From Comamonadaceae bacterium (lineage in GTDB: Bacteria > Pseudomonadota > Gammaproteobacteria > Burkholderiales > Burkholderiaceae_C), in NCBI GenBank assembly GCA_947450765.1, contig CANFXC010000001.1:124001-188000 (forward strand): a DNA stretch of 64,000 nt, written 5' to 3'. Each line of letters opens with the position of its first letter. Position 1 is the first letter of the stretch. The translations under genes were made by a program, and so were the position numbers. Of the stretch, positions 8,674 to 17,129 are shown piece by piece. The notes beneath the pieces were generated by a model. It did not search any database. It was given only the letters and a program-made list of their open reading frames with translations, and was not told where the DNA came from.

Positions 8674-9688
8674 CCAATTGGTTGATCAAAACCTGCTTTG
8701 CCGACGGCTCGATGAAGCTCGCTTCAAAGCTGTTGCGCGCCAGTGTGTAGGCCTCGGCAGCGCCCAAGGGCAGCGCCGCAAAAGTCTGGGTGAAGTTGTC
8801 GTTCATGTAGCCGCCAAAGTAAGCCGGGTCGTCCGAATTGACGGTAGCGGCAATGCCTGCCGCCAGCAACTGGCCCAGCGTGTGGCTGGCCAGATCAGGG
8901 AACACACACAGCTTGAGGTTCGACAGCGGACACACTGTCAGCGCGATGCGGTCTTGCGCCAGCCGCTGCATCAAGGCCGCGTCATGGGTCGACTGCACGC
9001 CATGGTCAATGCGCTCGACCTTGAGCAGGTCCAACGCCGTCCACACATACGCTGGCGGACCTTCTTCGCCGGCATGCGCCACCAGCCGAAAGCCGAGCTG
9101 TCGGCAACGCGCAAAGACACGCGCAAATTTTTCAGGCGGATTGCCGACCTCGCCCGAATCGAGGCCAATGCCGACGATGTGGTCGCGAAACGGCAGCGCC
9201 TGCTCCAGCGTCGCAAAGGCGTCTTCTTCGCTCAGATGCCGCAAGAAACACAGGATCAGCAAACCGCTCACACCCAGCTCGGCCTTGGCATCGACACAGG
9301 CGCGGTGCAAACCCTTGACCACGGTCTCCATCGCCACACCGCGCGCCGTGTGCGTCTGCGGATCAAAGAACAACTCCGCGTGCAACACGTGGTCTTCGGC
9401 AGCTTTGACGAAGTAAGCGCGCGCCATGTCGTAGAAGTCTTGCTCGGTCAACAACACACTGGCGCCAGCGTAATAAATATCTAGAAAACTTTGCAAGTTG
9501 GTGAAAGCGTAAGCACTGCGCAGCGCTTCGACATTGGCGTAAGGCAGGCTCACGCCATTGCGCTGAGCCAGGGTAAAAATCAGCTCAGGCTCCAGCGAAC
9601 CCTCAATGTGAATGTGCAGCTCCGCCTTCGGCATGCGCCTGAGCAGTTCAGGCAAGCGGTCGGCGGCAACAGGTCGGATCAAGGTCAT
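8648..9688 (-). CDS. adenine deaminase, adenosine deaminase-like type
   Basis: The protein has 346 residues in the adenosine/adenine deaminase superfamily. Zinc and catalytic motifs are HIHIEG at 25-30, HAGEEGPP near 205, and NSDDPAYFGGY near 287. The combination FFDPQTHTARG, CFLRHLSEEDA and DDPAYFGGY matches the adenine-specific branch (yeast Aah1 and Pseudomonas PA0148) more than true adenosine deaminases. The likely reaction is therefore adenine to hypoxanthine plus ammonia. Databases often label such proteins adenosine deaminase. It heads a two-gene operon with the MFS carrier and delivers hypoxanthine to XdhAB. Confidence 0.88.
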   Translation of the reverse strand: MTLIRPVAADRLPELLRRMPKAELHIHIEGSLEPELIFTLAQRNGVSLPYANVEALRSAYAFTNLQSFLDIYYAGASVLLTEQDFYDMARAYFVKAAEDHVLHAELFFDPQTHTARGVAMETVVKGLHRACVDAKAELGVSGLLILCFLRHLSEEDAFATLEQALPFRDHIVGIGLDSGEVGNPPEKFARVFARCRQLGFRLVAHAGEEGPPAYVWTALDLLKVERIDHGVQSTHDAALMQRLAQDRIALTVCPLSNLKLCVFPDLASHTLGQLLAAGIAATVNSDDPAYFGGYMNDNFTQTFAALPLGAAEAYTLARNSFEASFIEPSAKQVLINQLDESFATFR

Positions 9689-9763
9689 GGTCAGCTTTCA
9701 AAGACTTCAGAGTGTCGACGCAAAACAGACATGGCGAGAAAATCGCAAGTCAAAGGCCTGAAA

Positions 9764-9793
9764 CAAAAACAGCTGCCCGAAGGCAGCCGTTTT
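9764..9793. terminator. intrinsic terminator downstream of the BMP-type binding protein gene
   Basis: GCTGCC-CGAA-GGCAGC forms a tight stem with a tetraloop, flanked by AAAAAC and CGTTTT. Read on the minus strand it ends in a T run about 20 bp after the stop of the binding-protein gene. It insulates the ABC transporter operon from adenine deaminase. Confidence 0.75.
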
Positions 9794-9813
9794 AACGTTC
9801 AGCAGTGACTGGC

Positions 9814-10950
9814 TCAGTTACCTGGAACTTTGCCTTCAACGCCTTTGACGTAAGACTTCAGACCACCCAAGAATTTATCATCGGCAACCACGTCTTTGGC
9901 GATCAAGACCTTACCGGTGTTGTCCATGATCGGGCCTTTCCAGATAGCAAAGCTGCCGTCCTTCAAGCCGGCCTTGACTTCGTCGATACGCTTTTTCGTG
10001 GCGTCAGGCACGTCAGCGGCGATCGACACCATGTCAATCGCACCTTCTTTCACACCCCACCAAGCTTGACCGGTAGACCACTTGCCTTCAAGTGCTTCGC
10101 CCACGGCTTTGACGTAGTAAGGACCCCAGTTGATGATCGCCGAACCGAGGTGGGCCTTGGGGCCGTAGGCGGTCATGTCGGAGTCCCAACCGAAGGCGCG
10201 CTTGCCCATTTTCTCGGCGGTTTGCAACACGGCAGACGAGTCGGTGTTCTGGAACAGCACGTCAGCGCCGCCGTTGATCAACGCGGTGGCGGCTTCGGTT
10301 TCTTTCGGTGGGTTGAACCACTCGTTGACCCAGACGACTTTGGTCTTGACCTTCGGATTGACCGACTGCGCGCCCAGCGTGAAGCTGTTGATGTTGCGCA
10401 CCACCTCAGGAATGGGCACCGAGCCAACCACGCCGAGCGTGCCGGTCTTGCTCATCTTGCCGGCGATCACGCCAGCCAGGTAAGCGCCTTCGTAGGTGCG
10501 GCTGTCGTAGGTGCGCATGTTGTCGGCGGTTTTGTAGCCGGTGGCATGCTCAAACTTGACGTCTTTGAAATCGGCGGCGGCTTTGAGCATCGGCTCCATG
10601 TAGCCAAAGGTCGTGCCGAAAATAAGCTTGTTGCCTTGACCGGCCATGTCGCGCAGGACGCGCTCGGCGTCGGCTGACTCAGGTACTTTTTCGACGAAGC
10701 TGGTGACGACCTTGTCACCATAAGCGGCTTCAACCGCTTTGCGGCCGTTGTCGTGGGCAAAGGTCCAGCCGCCGTCGCCGACCGGGCCGACGTAGGCAAA
10801 CGCGATTTTGAGCGGTTCCGCCTTGGCCGGCGCAGCGACAGGTGCCGGCGCTGGTGGTTCTTCTTTTTTACCGCACCCCACCAGGGCAGCAGCAGCCACT
10901 GCAGAAATTGCAGCGAACTTGAGCAAGGAACGTTTTTGCAAATCAGTCAT
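9814..10950 (-). CDS. BMP-family nucleoside ABC transporter substrate-binding lipoprotein
   Basis: The protein has 378 residues from MTDLQKRSLLKF. A hydrophobic segment ends in the lipobox ALVGC, followed by a short Pro/Ala linker, so it is a periplasmic lipoprotein. GPVGDGGWTFAHDNGRK and TFGYMEPM are typical of the BMP/PnrA family, which binds purine nucleosides. The ORF track begins 20 codons earlier, before any family sequence. It is the last gene of the cluster LysR, ATPase, permease, permease, binding protein. An intercistronic hairpin separates it from the second permease. Confidence 0.9.
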   Translation of the reverse strand: MTDLQKRSLLKFAAISAVAAAALVGCGKKEEPPAPAPVAAPAKAEPLKIAFAYVGPVGDGGWTFAHDNGRKAVEAAYGDKVVTSFVEKVPESADAERVLRDMAGQGNKLIFGTTFGYMEPMLKAAADFKDVKFEHATGYKTADNMRTYDSRTYEGAYLAGVIAGKMSKTGTLGVVGSVPIPEVVRNINSFTLGAQSVNPKVKTKVVWVNEWFNPPKETEAATALINGGADVLFQNTDSSAVLQTAEKMGKRAFGWDSDMTAYGPKAHLGSAIINWGPYYVKAVGEALEGKWSTGQAWWGVKEGAIDMVSIAADVPDATKKRIDEVKAGLKDGSFAIWKGPIMDNTGKVLIAKDVVADDKFLGGLKSYVKGVEGKVPGN

Positions 10951-10974
10951 GTCGTCTCCAGTAGCGACGGTTTC

Positions 10975-10999
10975 GAAAAATGAGCCCTGTGAAGGGCTC
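10975..10999 (-). terminator. intercistronic hairpin with T run, partial terminator or mRNA stabiliser
   Basis: Read on the minus strand, GAGCCCT-TCAC-AGGGCTC is followed by ATTTTT. It lies in the 72-bp gap between the second permease and the binding-protein gene, 25 bp before the latter's ATG. It may terminate part of the transcripts or set a different mRNA level for the binding protein. Confidence 0.55.
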
Positions 11000-11022
11000 G
11001 GGAAAAACACAAAGAACCAAGA

Positions 11023-11943
11023 TCAAGACCCGGGATGAAAGGGCTTGCCGATCGACGAAGGCATGTTCAGGCGGATCCATTGCGGGTTGCGTGAGATTAG
11101 CACCAGCACCACGATGGTCGCCAGGTAAGGCAACATCGTCAGAAACTGGCTCGGAATATCAACCCCCAAACTCTGCAAATGAAACTGCAACATGGTCACA
11201 CCACCGAACAGATAAGCACCAAGCAAAACACGTGCCGGACGCCAAGTTGCGAAGGTCGTGAGCGCCAGCGCAATCCAGCCCTTACCGGCGATCATGCCTT
11301 CGACCCACAAGGGCGTGTAAACCACCGACACATAAGCGCCGGCCAAACCGCACAGCGAGCCGCCAACCATCACCGCCGCCAGCCGAATGCGCCGCACTGG
11401 GTAACCCAGCGCATGGGCTGACTCGGGGCTCTCGCCAACCGAACGCAACACCAGTCCGGCGCGGGTGCGGTATAAAAACCAGATCAGGCCCAATGTCAAA
11501 ACGATGGTCAGGTAGACCATCGGGTGCTGGCGGAAAAAAGCCGGACCGACAAACGGTAAGTCTGCCAAAAAGGGAAGCGGGTAGTGACTTTGTTCAGGCA
11601 ATTTTTCTTGCACATAACGCGTGCCAGCAAAGGCTGAAAAACCAGCCCCAAACAAGCTCAGCGCCAAGCCGGTGGCGTATTGGTTGGTGTTGAGCCAGAT
11701 CACCAGCACGCCAAACAGCGCCGCCAATAGCGCGCCCGCCAACATGCCAGCACCAAAGCCCAGCCAGCTGTTGCCGGTGTGCACCACGGTGACAAAACCA
11801 GCCAACGCGGCGCACAGCATCATGCCTTCTGCGCCCAGATTGACGATGCCAGCTTTCTCGTTGATGAGCAGCCCAAGGGCCGCAATCGCCAGCACGGTGC
11901 CGGCGCTCAGGGTGGCTGCGAGCAGCAAGGCCGTTGAGTCCAT
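11023..11943 (-). CDS. nucleoside ABC transporter permease (second, NupQ-like)
   Basis: The protein has 306 residues from MDSTALLLAATLSAGTVLAIAAL. It has about eight to ten hydrophobic segments, and NEKAGIVNLGAEGMML is the cytoplasmic-loop motif of BPD_transp_2 permeases in the BMP/guanosine transporter group. The long ORF-track version (450 aa) wrongly includes 144 codons that overlap the other permease. The start is fixed by the TGATG overlap with the upstream permease stop at 11943-11945. Confidence 0.9.
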   Translation of the reverse strand: MDSTALLLAATLSAGTVLAIAALGLLINEKAGIVNLGAEGMMLCAALAGFVTVVHTGNSWLGFGAGMLAGALLAALFGVLVIWLNTNQYATGLALSLFGAGFSAFAGTRYVQEKLPEQSHYPLPFLADLPFVGPAFFRQHPMVYLTIVLTLGLIWFLYRTRAGLVLRSVGESPESAHALGYPVRRIRLAAVMVGGSLCGLAGAYVSVVYTPLWVEGMIAGKGWIALALTTFATWRPARVLLGAYLFGGVTMLQFHLQSLGVDIPSQFLTMLPYLATIVVLVLISRNPQWIRLNMPSSIGKPFHPGS

Positions 11944-13028
11944 CAGCGAGCCCCCTGCTTGATCTTGATTCGGTAAGCGATCAGTGTGTCGCAGGCCAGC
12001 AGGCTGAACAGCAGCAAGCCCTGGAACACACCGGTGAGTGATTTGGGCAGACCCAGACGCGACTGCGCCAATTCGCCGCCGATGTAAAACATGCTCATGA
12101 GCAGTGCCGAAAAGATGATACCGACAGGATGCAGGCGCCCGACAAAGGCGACGATGATGGCCGCAAAGCCATAGCCCGCCGGCACGTAGGGCGAGAGCTG
12201 ACCAATCGGGCCGGCGACTTCGAGCGCGCCAGCCACACCGGCTGCACCGCCCGACACCAGCAGCGCCACCCACAAAGCTTGGCGTGACGAAAACCCGGCG
12301 TAACGCGCCGCGGCTGGTGCCAGACCGCCCACCTGCTGCGCAAAGCCAGCGTAGGTACGGTACAAATAAAGCCACAACGCCGCGGCACCGGCCAAGGCCA
12401 GCAAGATGCCGATGTTGACCCGCGAGCCCGCCATCAGCCGGGGAATTTGCGTGACCGAATCAAAGGTCTTGGTTTGTGGAAAGTTGTAGCCCGCCGGGTC
12501 TTTCCAGGGCCCGTAAACGAGGTAGCTCAGCACCATGTCGGCCACATACACCAGCATCAAACTGACCAAAATTTCGTTGGCATTGAAGCGGTCGCGTAGC
12601 AGCGCCGTGATGCCAGCCCAGAGCATGCCGCCCAGCGCCCCGGCCAACACAATCGCCGGGATGATCCAGACACCGGTGGACTTGTCGGCCAGCATCGCCA
12701 CGCCACCAGCGGTCACCGCGCCAATGATGAATTGACCTTCGGCGCCAATGTTCCAGACGTTGGAGCGAAAGCACACCGCCAGGCCGAGCGCGATGATCAA
12801 CAGCGGCGTGGCTTTGACCATCAGCTCACCTAACGCATAAGTGCTGCGGATCGGCTCCCAGAAAAAAACCTGCAAACCTTGCAGCGGATTTTTACCCAAC
12901 GCGATGAACAACAACACGCCGATCACCACGGTGATCAGCAACGCCAGCACTGGCGACAAATAACCCCAGGTGCGGGAAGCGTAGGGACGCGCTTCGAGTT
13001 GCAGCCGCAGCTTGAAAAACTCAGCCAT
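11943..13028 (-). CDS. nucleoside ABC transporter permease (first, NupP-like)
   Basis: The protein has 361 residues from MAEFFKLRLQLEARPY. It contains the ribose/guanosine-type permease motif FRSNVWNIGAEGQFIIGA and multiple membrane segments. With the second permease it forms the inner-membrane channel of the nucleoside importer. The chosen ATG at 13028 overlaps the end of the ATPase gene by 8 bp (ATGGCTGA), which is a typical coupled junction. The ORF-track start 13 codons earlier lies inside the ATPase gene and is unlikely. Confidence 0.9.
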   Translation of the reverse strand: MAEFFKLRLQLEARPYASRTWGYLSPVLALLITVVIGVLLFIALGKNPLQGLQVFFWEPIRSTYALGELMVKATPLLIIALGLAVCFRSNVWNIGAEGQFIIGAVTAGGVAMLADKSTGVWIIPAIVLAGALGGMLWAGITALLRDRFNANEILVSLMLVYVADMVLSYLVYGPWKDPAGYNFPQTKTFDSVTQIPRLMAGSRVNIGILLALAGAAALWLYLYRTYAGFAQQVGGLAPAAARYAGFSSRQALWVALLVSGGAAGVAGALEVAGPIGQLSPYVPAGYGFAAIIVAFVGRLHPVGIIFSALLMSMFYIGGELAQSRLGLPKSLTGVFQGLLLFSLLACDTLIAYRIKIKQGAR

Positions 13029-14577
13029 GGGCTGCTCCTTGCGTGGATGCTTCGTCCTGCGCTTCATCTTTCCAGAGGCCGCTCATCCACAGGCCAACGC
13101 GCTCGACCGTGGCCTCGGCGCGCGGCAGTGACGGCGAGGTTTGCCCCTTGGCCATGACATACAGGCGGTCGCAAATTTCAAACAATTCTTCAAGCTCCTC
13201 ACTCACCACCAAGACCGCACAACCGGCGTCGCGCAGTTTCAAAATCTCACCGCGAATCTGCGCGGCCGCTCCGACGTCAACGCCCCAAGTCGGCTGCGAC
13301 ACGATCAACAATTCAGGGTCCGCTTCGATCTCACGACCAACAATGAACTTTTGCAAATTGCCGCCCGACAAAGACCGCGCTGGCGCATCTGGCCCACCGG
13401 CCTTGACGTTGAAGCGCTGAATGATGCCTTCGGCCTGCGCCTGCAACGTGGCCAGCTGCAGCCAGCCACCACGGCCAACCGCGTCTCGCCGCGTCAGCAA
13501 CAAGTTTTGCGCGAGGCCAAGCGACGGCACCGCACCGCGTCCCAGTCTTTCTTCAGGCACAAAATGCACGCCACGGTCGCGGCGCTGCATCGGGTCAAGT
13601 TTGCCAACCGGCTCGGCCTTGACTTGAATCGCATCAGCCGGTGCGCGCGTGTCCTCACCTGACAGCGCATAGAGCAACTCTTTTTGGCCGTTGCCAGAAA
13701 CCCCGGCAATGCCGACCACCTCACCGGCCCGAACGTCCAAGGTGATGCGGTCTAGGTCAACGCCAAACTGGTCTTCACGGGCGAGGCTCAGCGCACGCAC
13801 CTGCAACACCACGGCACCGGCGTGGACGGCGCGGTGTTCCAGCGCTGGCGGCTCGGCGCCAATCATGAGGCGACTCAATGAAGCGTTGGACTCTTGCTGC
13901 GGGTCGCAAACGCCGGTGACCTTGCCGCCGCGCAGCACCGTGCAGGCGGTGCACAAGGCGCGAATTTCATGCAGCTTGTGGCTGATGTACAAAATGCTGC
14001 ACCCGCGCTCAGCCAGCAGACGCAAAGTGACGAAGAGTTTTTCAACCGCTTGCGGTGTCAGCACCGAGGTCGGCTCGTCCAAGATCAGCAGCTTAGGGTG
14101 CGTCAGCAACGCACGCACGATCTCGACCCGCTGACGCTCACCCACGCTGAGGGTGTGCACAGGCCGCGACGGGTCCAGTTGCAGCCCATATTCTTCAGTG
14201 GTGGCAGCAATCTGCGCCGCCACCTCCGCCAGACTCAATTTTTTATCGAGCCCCAGCCAAACGTTCTCAGCCACGGTCAGCGTTTCAAACAAATTGAAAT
14301 GCTGAAACACCATGCTGATGCCCAACGCCCGCGCTTCTTGCGGGTTGCGAATCGTCACGGCCACGCCGTCGACCATGACGCTGCCGGCATCGGGCTTGAC
14401 CGAGCCGTAAATAATCTTCATCAACGTCGATTTGCCCGCACCGTTTTCGCCCAACACAGCATGGATTTCGCCGGGCTGCACCGTCAGCGACACGTCGCTG
14501 TTGGCCACCACGGCTGGGTAGCTTTTGGTGATGCCGTGAAGCTGTAGTCGTGGGCTGAGCTGTGCGTTTTTATGCAT
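13021..14577 (-). CDS. nucleoside ABC transporter ATP-binding protein (duplicated ATPase, NupO-like)
   Basis: The protein has 518 residues with two ATPase domains, as in sugar/nucleoside importers. The first has Walker A GENGAGKS near 42, signature LSVGERQRVE and Walker B LLILDEPTS. The second is degenerate: GVSGNGQKE replaces Walker A, the signature is LSGGNLQKF, and Walker B reads LLIVSQPTWGVD, lacking the catalytic Glu. Such asymmetry is usual in this family. It energises the two permeases encoded next. It lies 16 bp after the LysR gene on the same strand, so they may be co-transcribed. Confidence 0.92.
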   Translation of the reverse strand: MHKNAQLSPRLQLHGITKSYPAVVANSDVSLTVQPGEIHAVLGENGAGKSTLMKIIYGSVKPDAGSVMVDGVAVTIRNPQEARALGISMVFQHFNLFETLTVAENVWLGLDKKLSLAEVAAQIAATTEEYGLQLDPSRPVHTLSVGERQRVEIVRALLTHPKLLILDEPTSVLTPQAVEKLFVTLRLLAERGCSILYISHKLHEIRALCTACTVLRGGKVTGVCDPQQESNASLSRLMIGAEPPALEHRAVHAGAVVLQVRALSLAREDQFGVDLDRITLDVRAGEVVGIAGVSGNGQKELLYALSGEDTRAPADAIQVKAEPVGKLDPMQRRDRGVHFVPEERLGRGAVPSLGLAQNLLLTRRDAVGRGGWLQLATLQAQAEGIIQRFNVKAGGPDAPARSLSGGNLQKFIVGREIEADPELLIVSQPTWGVDVGAAAQIRGEILKLRDAGCAVLVVSEELEELFEICDRLYVMAKGQTSPSLPRAEATVERVGLWMSGLWKDEAQDEASTQGAAHG

Positions 14578-14593
14578 TTTTTTCGCGTGCTTG

Positions 14594-15541
14594 TTATGCC
14601 TGTTTGGGCTCTTCTTTTCGGAGCGCCATGGCCACAGACTTCACCCGTTCGCGCAGCCACTTGGCAGAGTTGGAGGCGTGCGAACGTTCGTGCCAAAGCT
14701 GGTAGTACATCATGCGGGGAAATTCAATCGGGCAAGGCAATATTTTCAAGGGCAGCACCTCGCTGTAACGCTCGCAATACTGCCGCCCCGTGGTCAGCAC
14801 GAGCAAGCTTGATGCCACCATCGCCGGGATCAGTCCAAAGTGCGGGCAGCGCGCCATGATGTTGCGCTGCAGACCAAGATGCTCCAGGTGATCGTCGATC
14901 ACACCTTTGGCCCCGAGGTGCGTCGGCGTGGGCGCAATGTGTTCGGCTTCCAGCCAGCTTTTAGCGTCCCAGCCACGCCGCACGGCCGGGTGCTCGCGTG
15001 ACACCAAACAGACCACCTCGTCACCAAACAGCCGCCCCATGTGCAGGTCATCCGGCGGCGAGGCCCAGTTGCCGATAACGATGTCAATGTCGCCTTGAGC
15101 CAGATGGCTTCGATAGTCGGACTCCGGCGACAGCGCCCGCATTTCAATGCGGCAGTGCGGTGCCAGCGACTTGATCTGTGCGACCAGTTGCGGCAAAAAT
15201 AGCGGGTCTAGGTAGTCGCTCGCGGCCAGACTGAACACGGTCTTAGCGGTGGCCGGATCAAAGCCACGGGCATCGCTGAACATCACCTCGGCAGCGCGCA
15301 AAATGCTCGCCGAGGGTTCGATCATGCGCAGGCCAGCGTCGGTCGGCACCATGCCGGCGCCCGAGCGCACCAACAAGGGGTCACCTGCCAAATCACGCAG
15401 GCGCCGCAACGCCGCGCTGACCGCGGGTTGGTACATTCCAAGACGGATGGCTGCGCGCGAGACGCTGCGTTCTGTGAGCACGGTGTTCAAGACCCTGATG
15501 AGATGAAGATCTATCTTGTCAAAAAGTGCCTGATCGTTCAT
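14594..15541 (-). CDS. LysR-family regulator, likely of purine genes
   Basis: The protein has 315 residues. The N-terminal winged helix-turn-helix (RSVSRAAIRLGMYQPAVSAALRRLRD) is followed by a LysR substrate-binding domain with TVFSLAASDYLDPLFLPQLVAQI, resembling the NodD/LinR-like branch. It sits between the nucleoside ABC transporter genes (same strand, 16 bp) and xdhAB (divergent, 67 bp). From this position it probably controls both in response to a purine; this is inferred from context. Confidence 0.88.
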   Translation of the reverse strand: MNDQALFDKIDLHLIRVLNTVLTERSVSRAAIRLGMYQPAVSAALRRLRDLAGDPLLVRSGAGMVPTDAGLRMIEPSASILRAAEVMFSDARGFDPATAKTVFSLAASDYLDPLFLPQLVAQIKSLAPHCRIEMRALSPESDYRSHLAQGDIDIVIGNWASPPDDLHMGRLFGDEVVCLVSREHPAVRRGWDAKSWLEAEHIAPTPTHLGAKGVIDDHLEHLGLQRNIMARCPHFGLIPAMVASSLLVLTTGRQYCERYSEVLPLKILPCPIEFPRMMYYQLWHERSHASNSAKWLRERVKSVAMALRKEEPKQA

Positions 15542-15608
15542 ACCTGTTTAACCATGAGGTTGATATGCCGATCCGTATGCCGACGTTTGCCTGATTGTTT
15601 ACCCTGAC
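15542..15608. promoter_or_regulatory. LysR/xdhA divergent control region with direct repeat
   Basis: The 67-bp gap carries TATGCCGA at 15564-15571 and again at 15576-15583, a 12-bp phased direct repeat. The overlapping ATATGCCGATCCGTAT also has the dyad ends expected of a LysR-type site. No strong sigma-70 hexamers are obvious. Confidence 0.4.
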
Positions 15609-17129
15609 ATGTCTATGTCCATTGCTATGCTCACTTCAATGCCTACACCCAACAGTCAAACCATTCAGTTCCTGAGGCGCGGCGAAGTCGTGACGCTGAA
15701 CAATGTACCACCCACCCGCACCCTTTTAGAGGTCTTGCGCGAAGACTTGAGTCTCACCGGCACCAAAGAAGGTTGCGGCGAAGGCGACTGCGGTGCCTGC
15801 ACGGTGGTGCTCGGCGAGGCAAATGGAGATGGTGAAGGCGAGCAACTGACTTTCAAGGCCGTCAACAGCTGCATTCGCATGGCCCATTCGGTTCATGGGC
15901 TGGCGCTGTGGACGGTCGAAGACCTGAGCACTGCGGACGCAGACAGCCAACACCCGGCGCAAGAAGCGATGGCTCAGTGCCATGCCTCGCAATGCGGTTT
16001 TTGCACGCCCGGTTTTGTCATGAGCCTGTTTGCCATGTACCAAAACCACGTGTTGCAGGGCCAGCCGATCACCCGCGAGCTCGCCCAAACAGAGCTCTCT
16101 GGCAACCTGTGCCGCTGCACCGGCTACCGGCCGATTCTGGATGCAGCGCAACAAATGGCCAGCTTGCCGGAGGTACGCCTAGACCAGCCAACCATCACCC
16201 GCCAACTGGCCGGGATTCAGCCGCAAGCACCCAGCGCCAACAACCCTTACCAATTACCCGGCACGCTGGCAGAGTTGCTGGCTGCCCGCGCCGCGCATCC
16301 CAATGCCCAACTGGTGGCCGGCTGCACCGATGTCGGACTCTGGGTGACCAAGCTGCACAAGCAGTTTGATGCTGTGATCGACGTCACTCGCGTGGCCGAA
16401 CTGCGGTGCATTGAACAGCGTGGTGGCGACTGGGTGATTGGTGCTGCCGCCACTTTGCAAGACGCCTTTGCGGCTGTGCTTACAAGTTGGCCGGAGCTCA
16501 CCACGTTTGCCGCGCGCTTTGCGGGTTTGCCGGTGCGCAACTCGGGCACGCTGGGCGGCAACGTCGCCAACGGTTCACCCATCGGCGACTCCATGCCGCT
16601 GTTGATCGCGCTGAAAAGCCGGCTGGTGCTGGCCAGCCTGCGCGGCGAACGCGAGATGCCGTTGGAAGACTTTTACACCGGCTACCGTCAAAACCTGATG
16701 GCGGCTGACGAAGTGGTGGCGTTTATCAAAGTGCCGCTGCCAGCGTCTTCCTCTCAAACTACTTTGCTGCGCGCCTACAAAATCTCCAAGCGCTACGACG
16801 ACGATATATCGGCCGTGTGTCTGGTGCTGAATCTGACGCTGGATGGCGATGTGGTCAGCGACATCTCGATTGGTGCGGGGGGTGTGGCGGCCACGCCGGT
16901 GCGCGCCCGACAAACCGAAGCCGCGCTGCGCGGCCAACCGTGGTCGCAGGCCAGTGTGGAATCGGCCATGCACACCCTGCGCGCCGAGTTCGAGCCGATT
17001 TCGGACATGCGCGCATCGTCCAGCTATCGCCGAGAAGTACTGGGGAATCTGCTGCAACGCTTTTGGCTTGAAAGCCAAGGCGAGCAGCACATCAACCTCG
17101 AAGCGTTCAAGCTGAAGGTGCTGGCATGA
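15609..17129 (+). CDS. xdhA: xanthine dehydrogenase small subunit (2Fe-2S and FAD)
   Basis: The protein has 506 residues. The first [2Fe-2S] cluster is CGEGDCGAC (C56, C61, C64) and the second uses QCGFCTPGF and NLCRCTGYRP. From about residue 210 a CO-dehydrogenase-type FAD domain follows, with GTLGGNVANGSPIGD, and then its C-terminal domain. It passes electrons from the molybdenum site in XdhB to NAD. Several in-frame ATG codons (15609, 15615, 15627, 15639) could start the gene; 15609 is the longest. It overlaps xdhB by ATGA. Confidence 0.93.
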   Translation: MSMSIAMLTSMPTPNSQTIQFLRRGEVVTLNNVPPTRTLLEVLREDLSLTGTKEGCGEGDCGACTVVLGEANGDGEGEQLTFKAVNSCIRMAHSVHGLALWTVEDLSTADADSQHPAQEAMAQCHASQCGFCTPGFVMSLFAMYQNHVLQGQPITRELAQTELSGNLCRCTGYRPILDAAQQMASLPEVRLDQPTITRQLAGIQPQAPSANNPYQLPGTLAELLAARAAHPNAQLVAGCTDVGLWVTKLHKQFDAVIDVTRVAELRCIEQRGGDWVIGAAATLQDAFAAVLTSWPELTTFAARFAGLPVRNSGTLGGNVANGSPIGDSMPLLIALKSRLVLASLRGEREMPLEDFYTGYRQNLMAADEVVAFIKVPLPASSSQTTLLRAYKISKRYDDDISAVCLVLNLTLDGDVVSDISIGAGGVAATPVRARQTEAALRGQPWSQASVESAMHTLRAEFEPISDMRASSSYRREVLGNLLQRFWLESQGEQHINLEAFKLKVLA

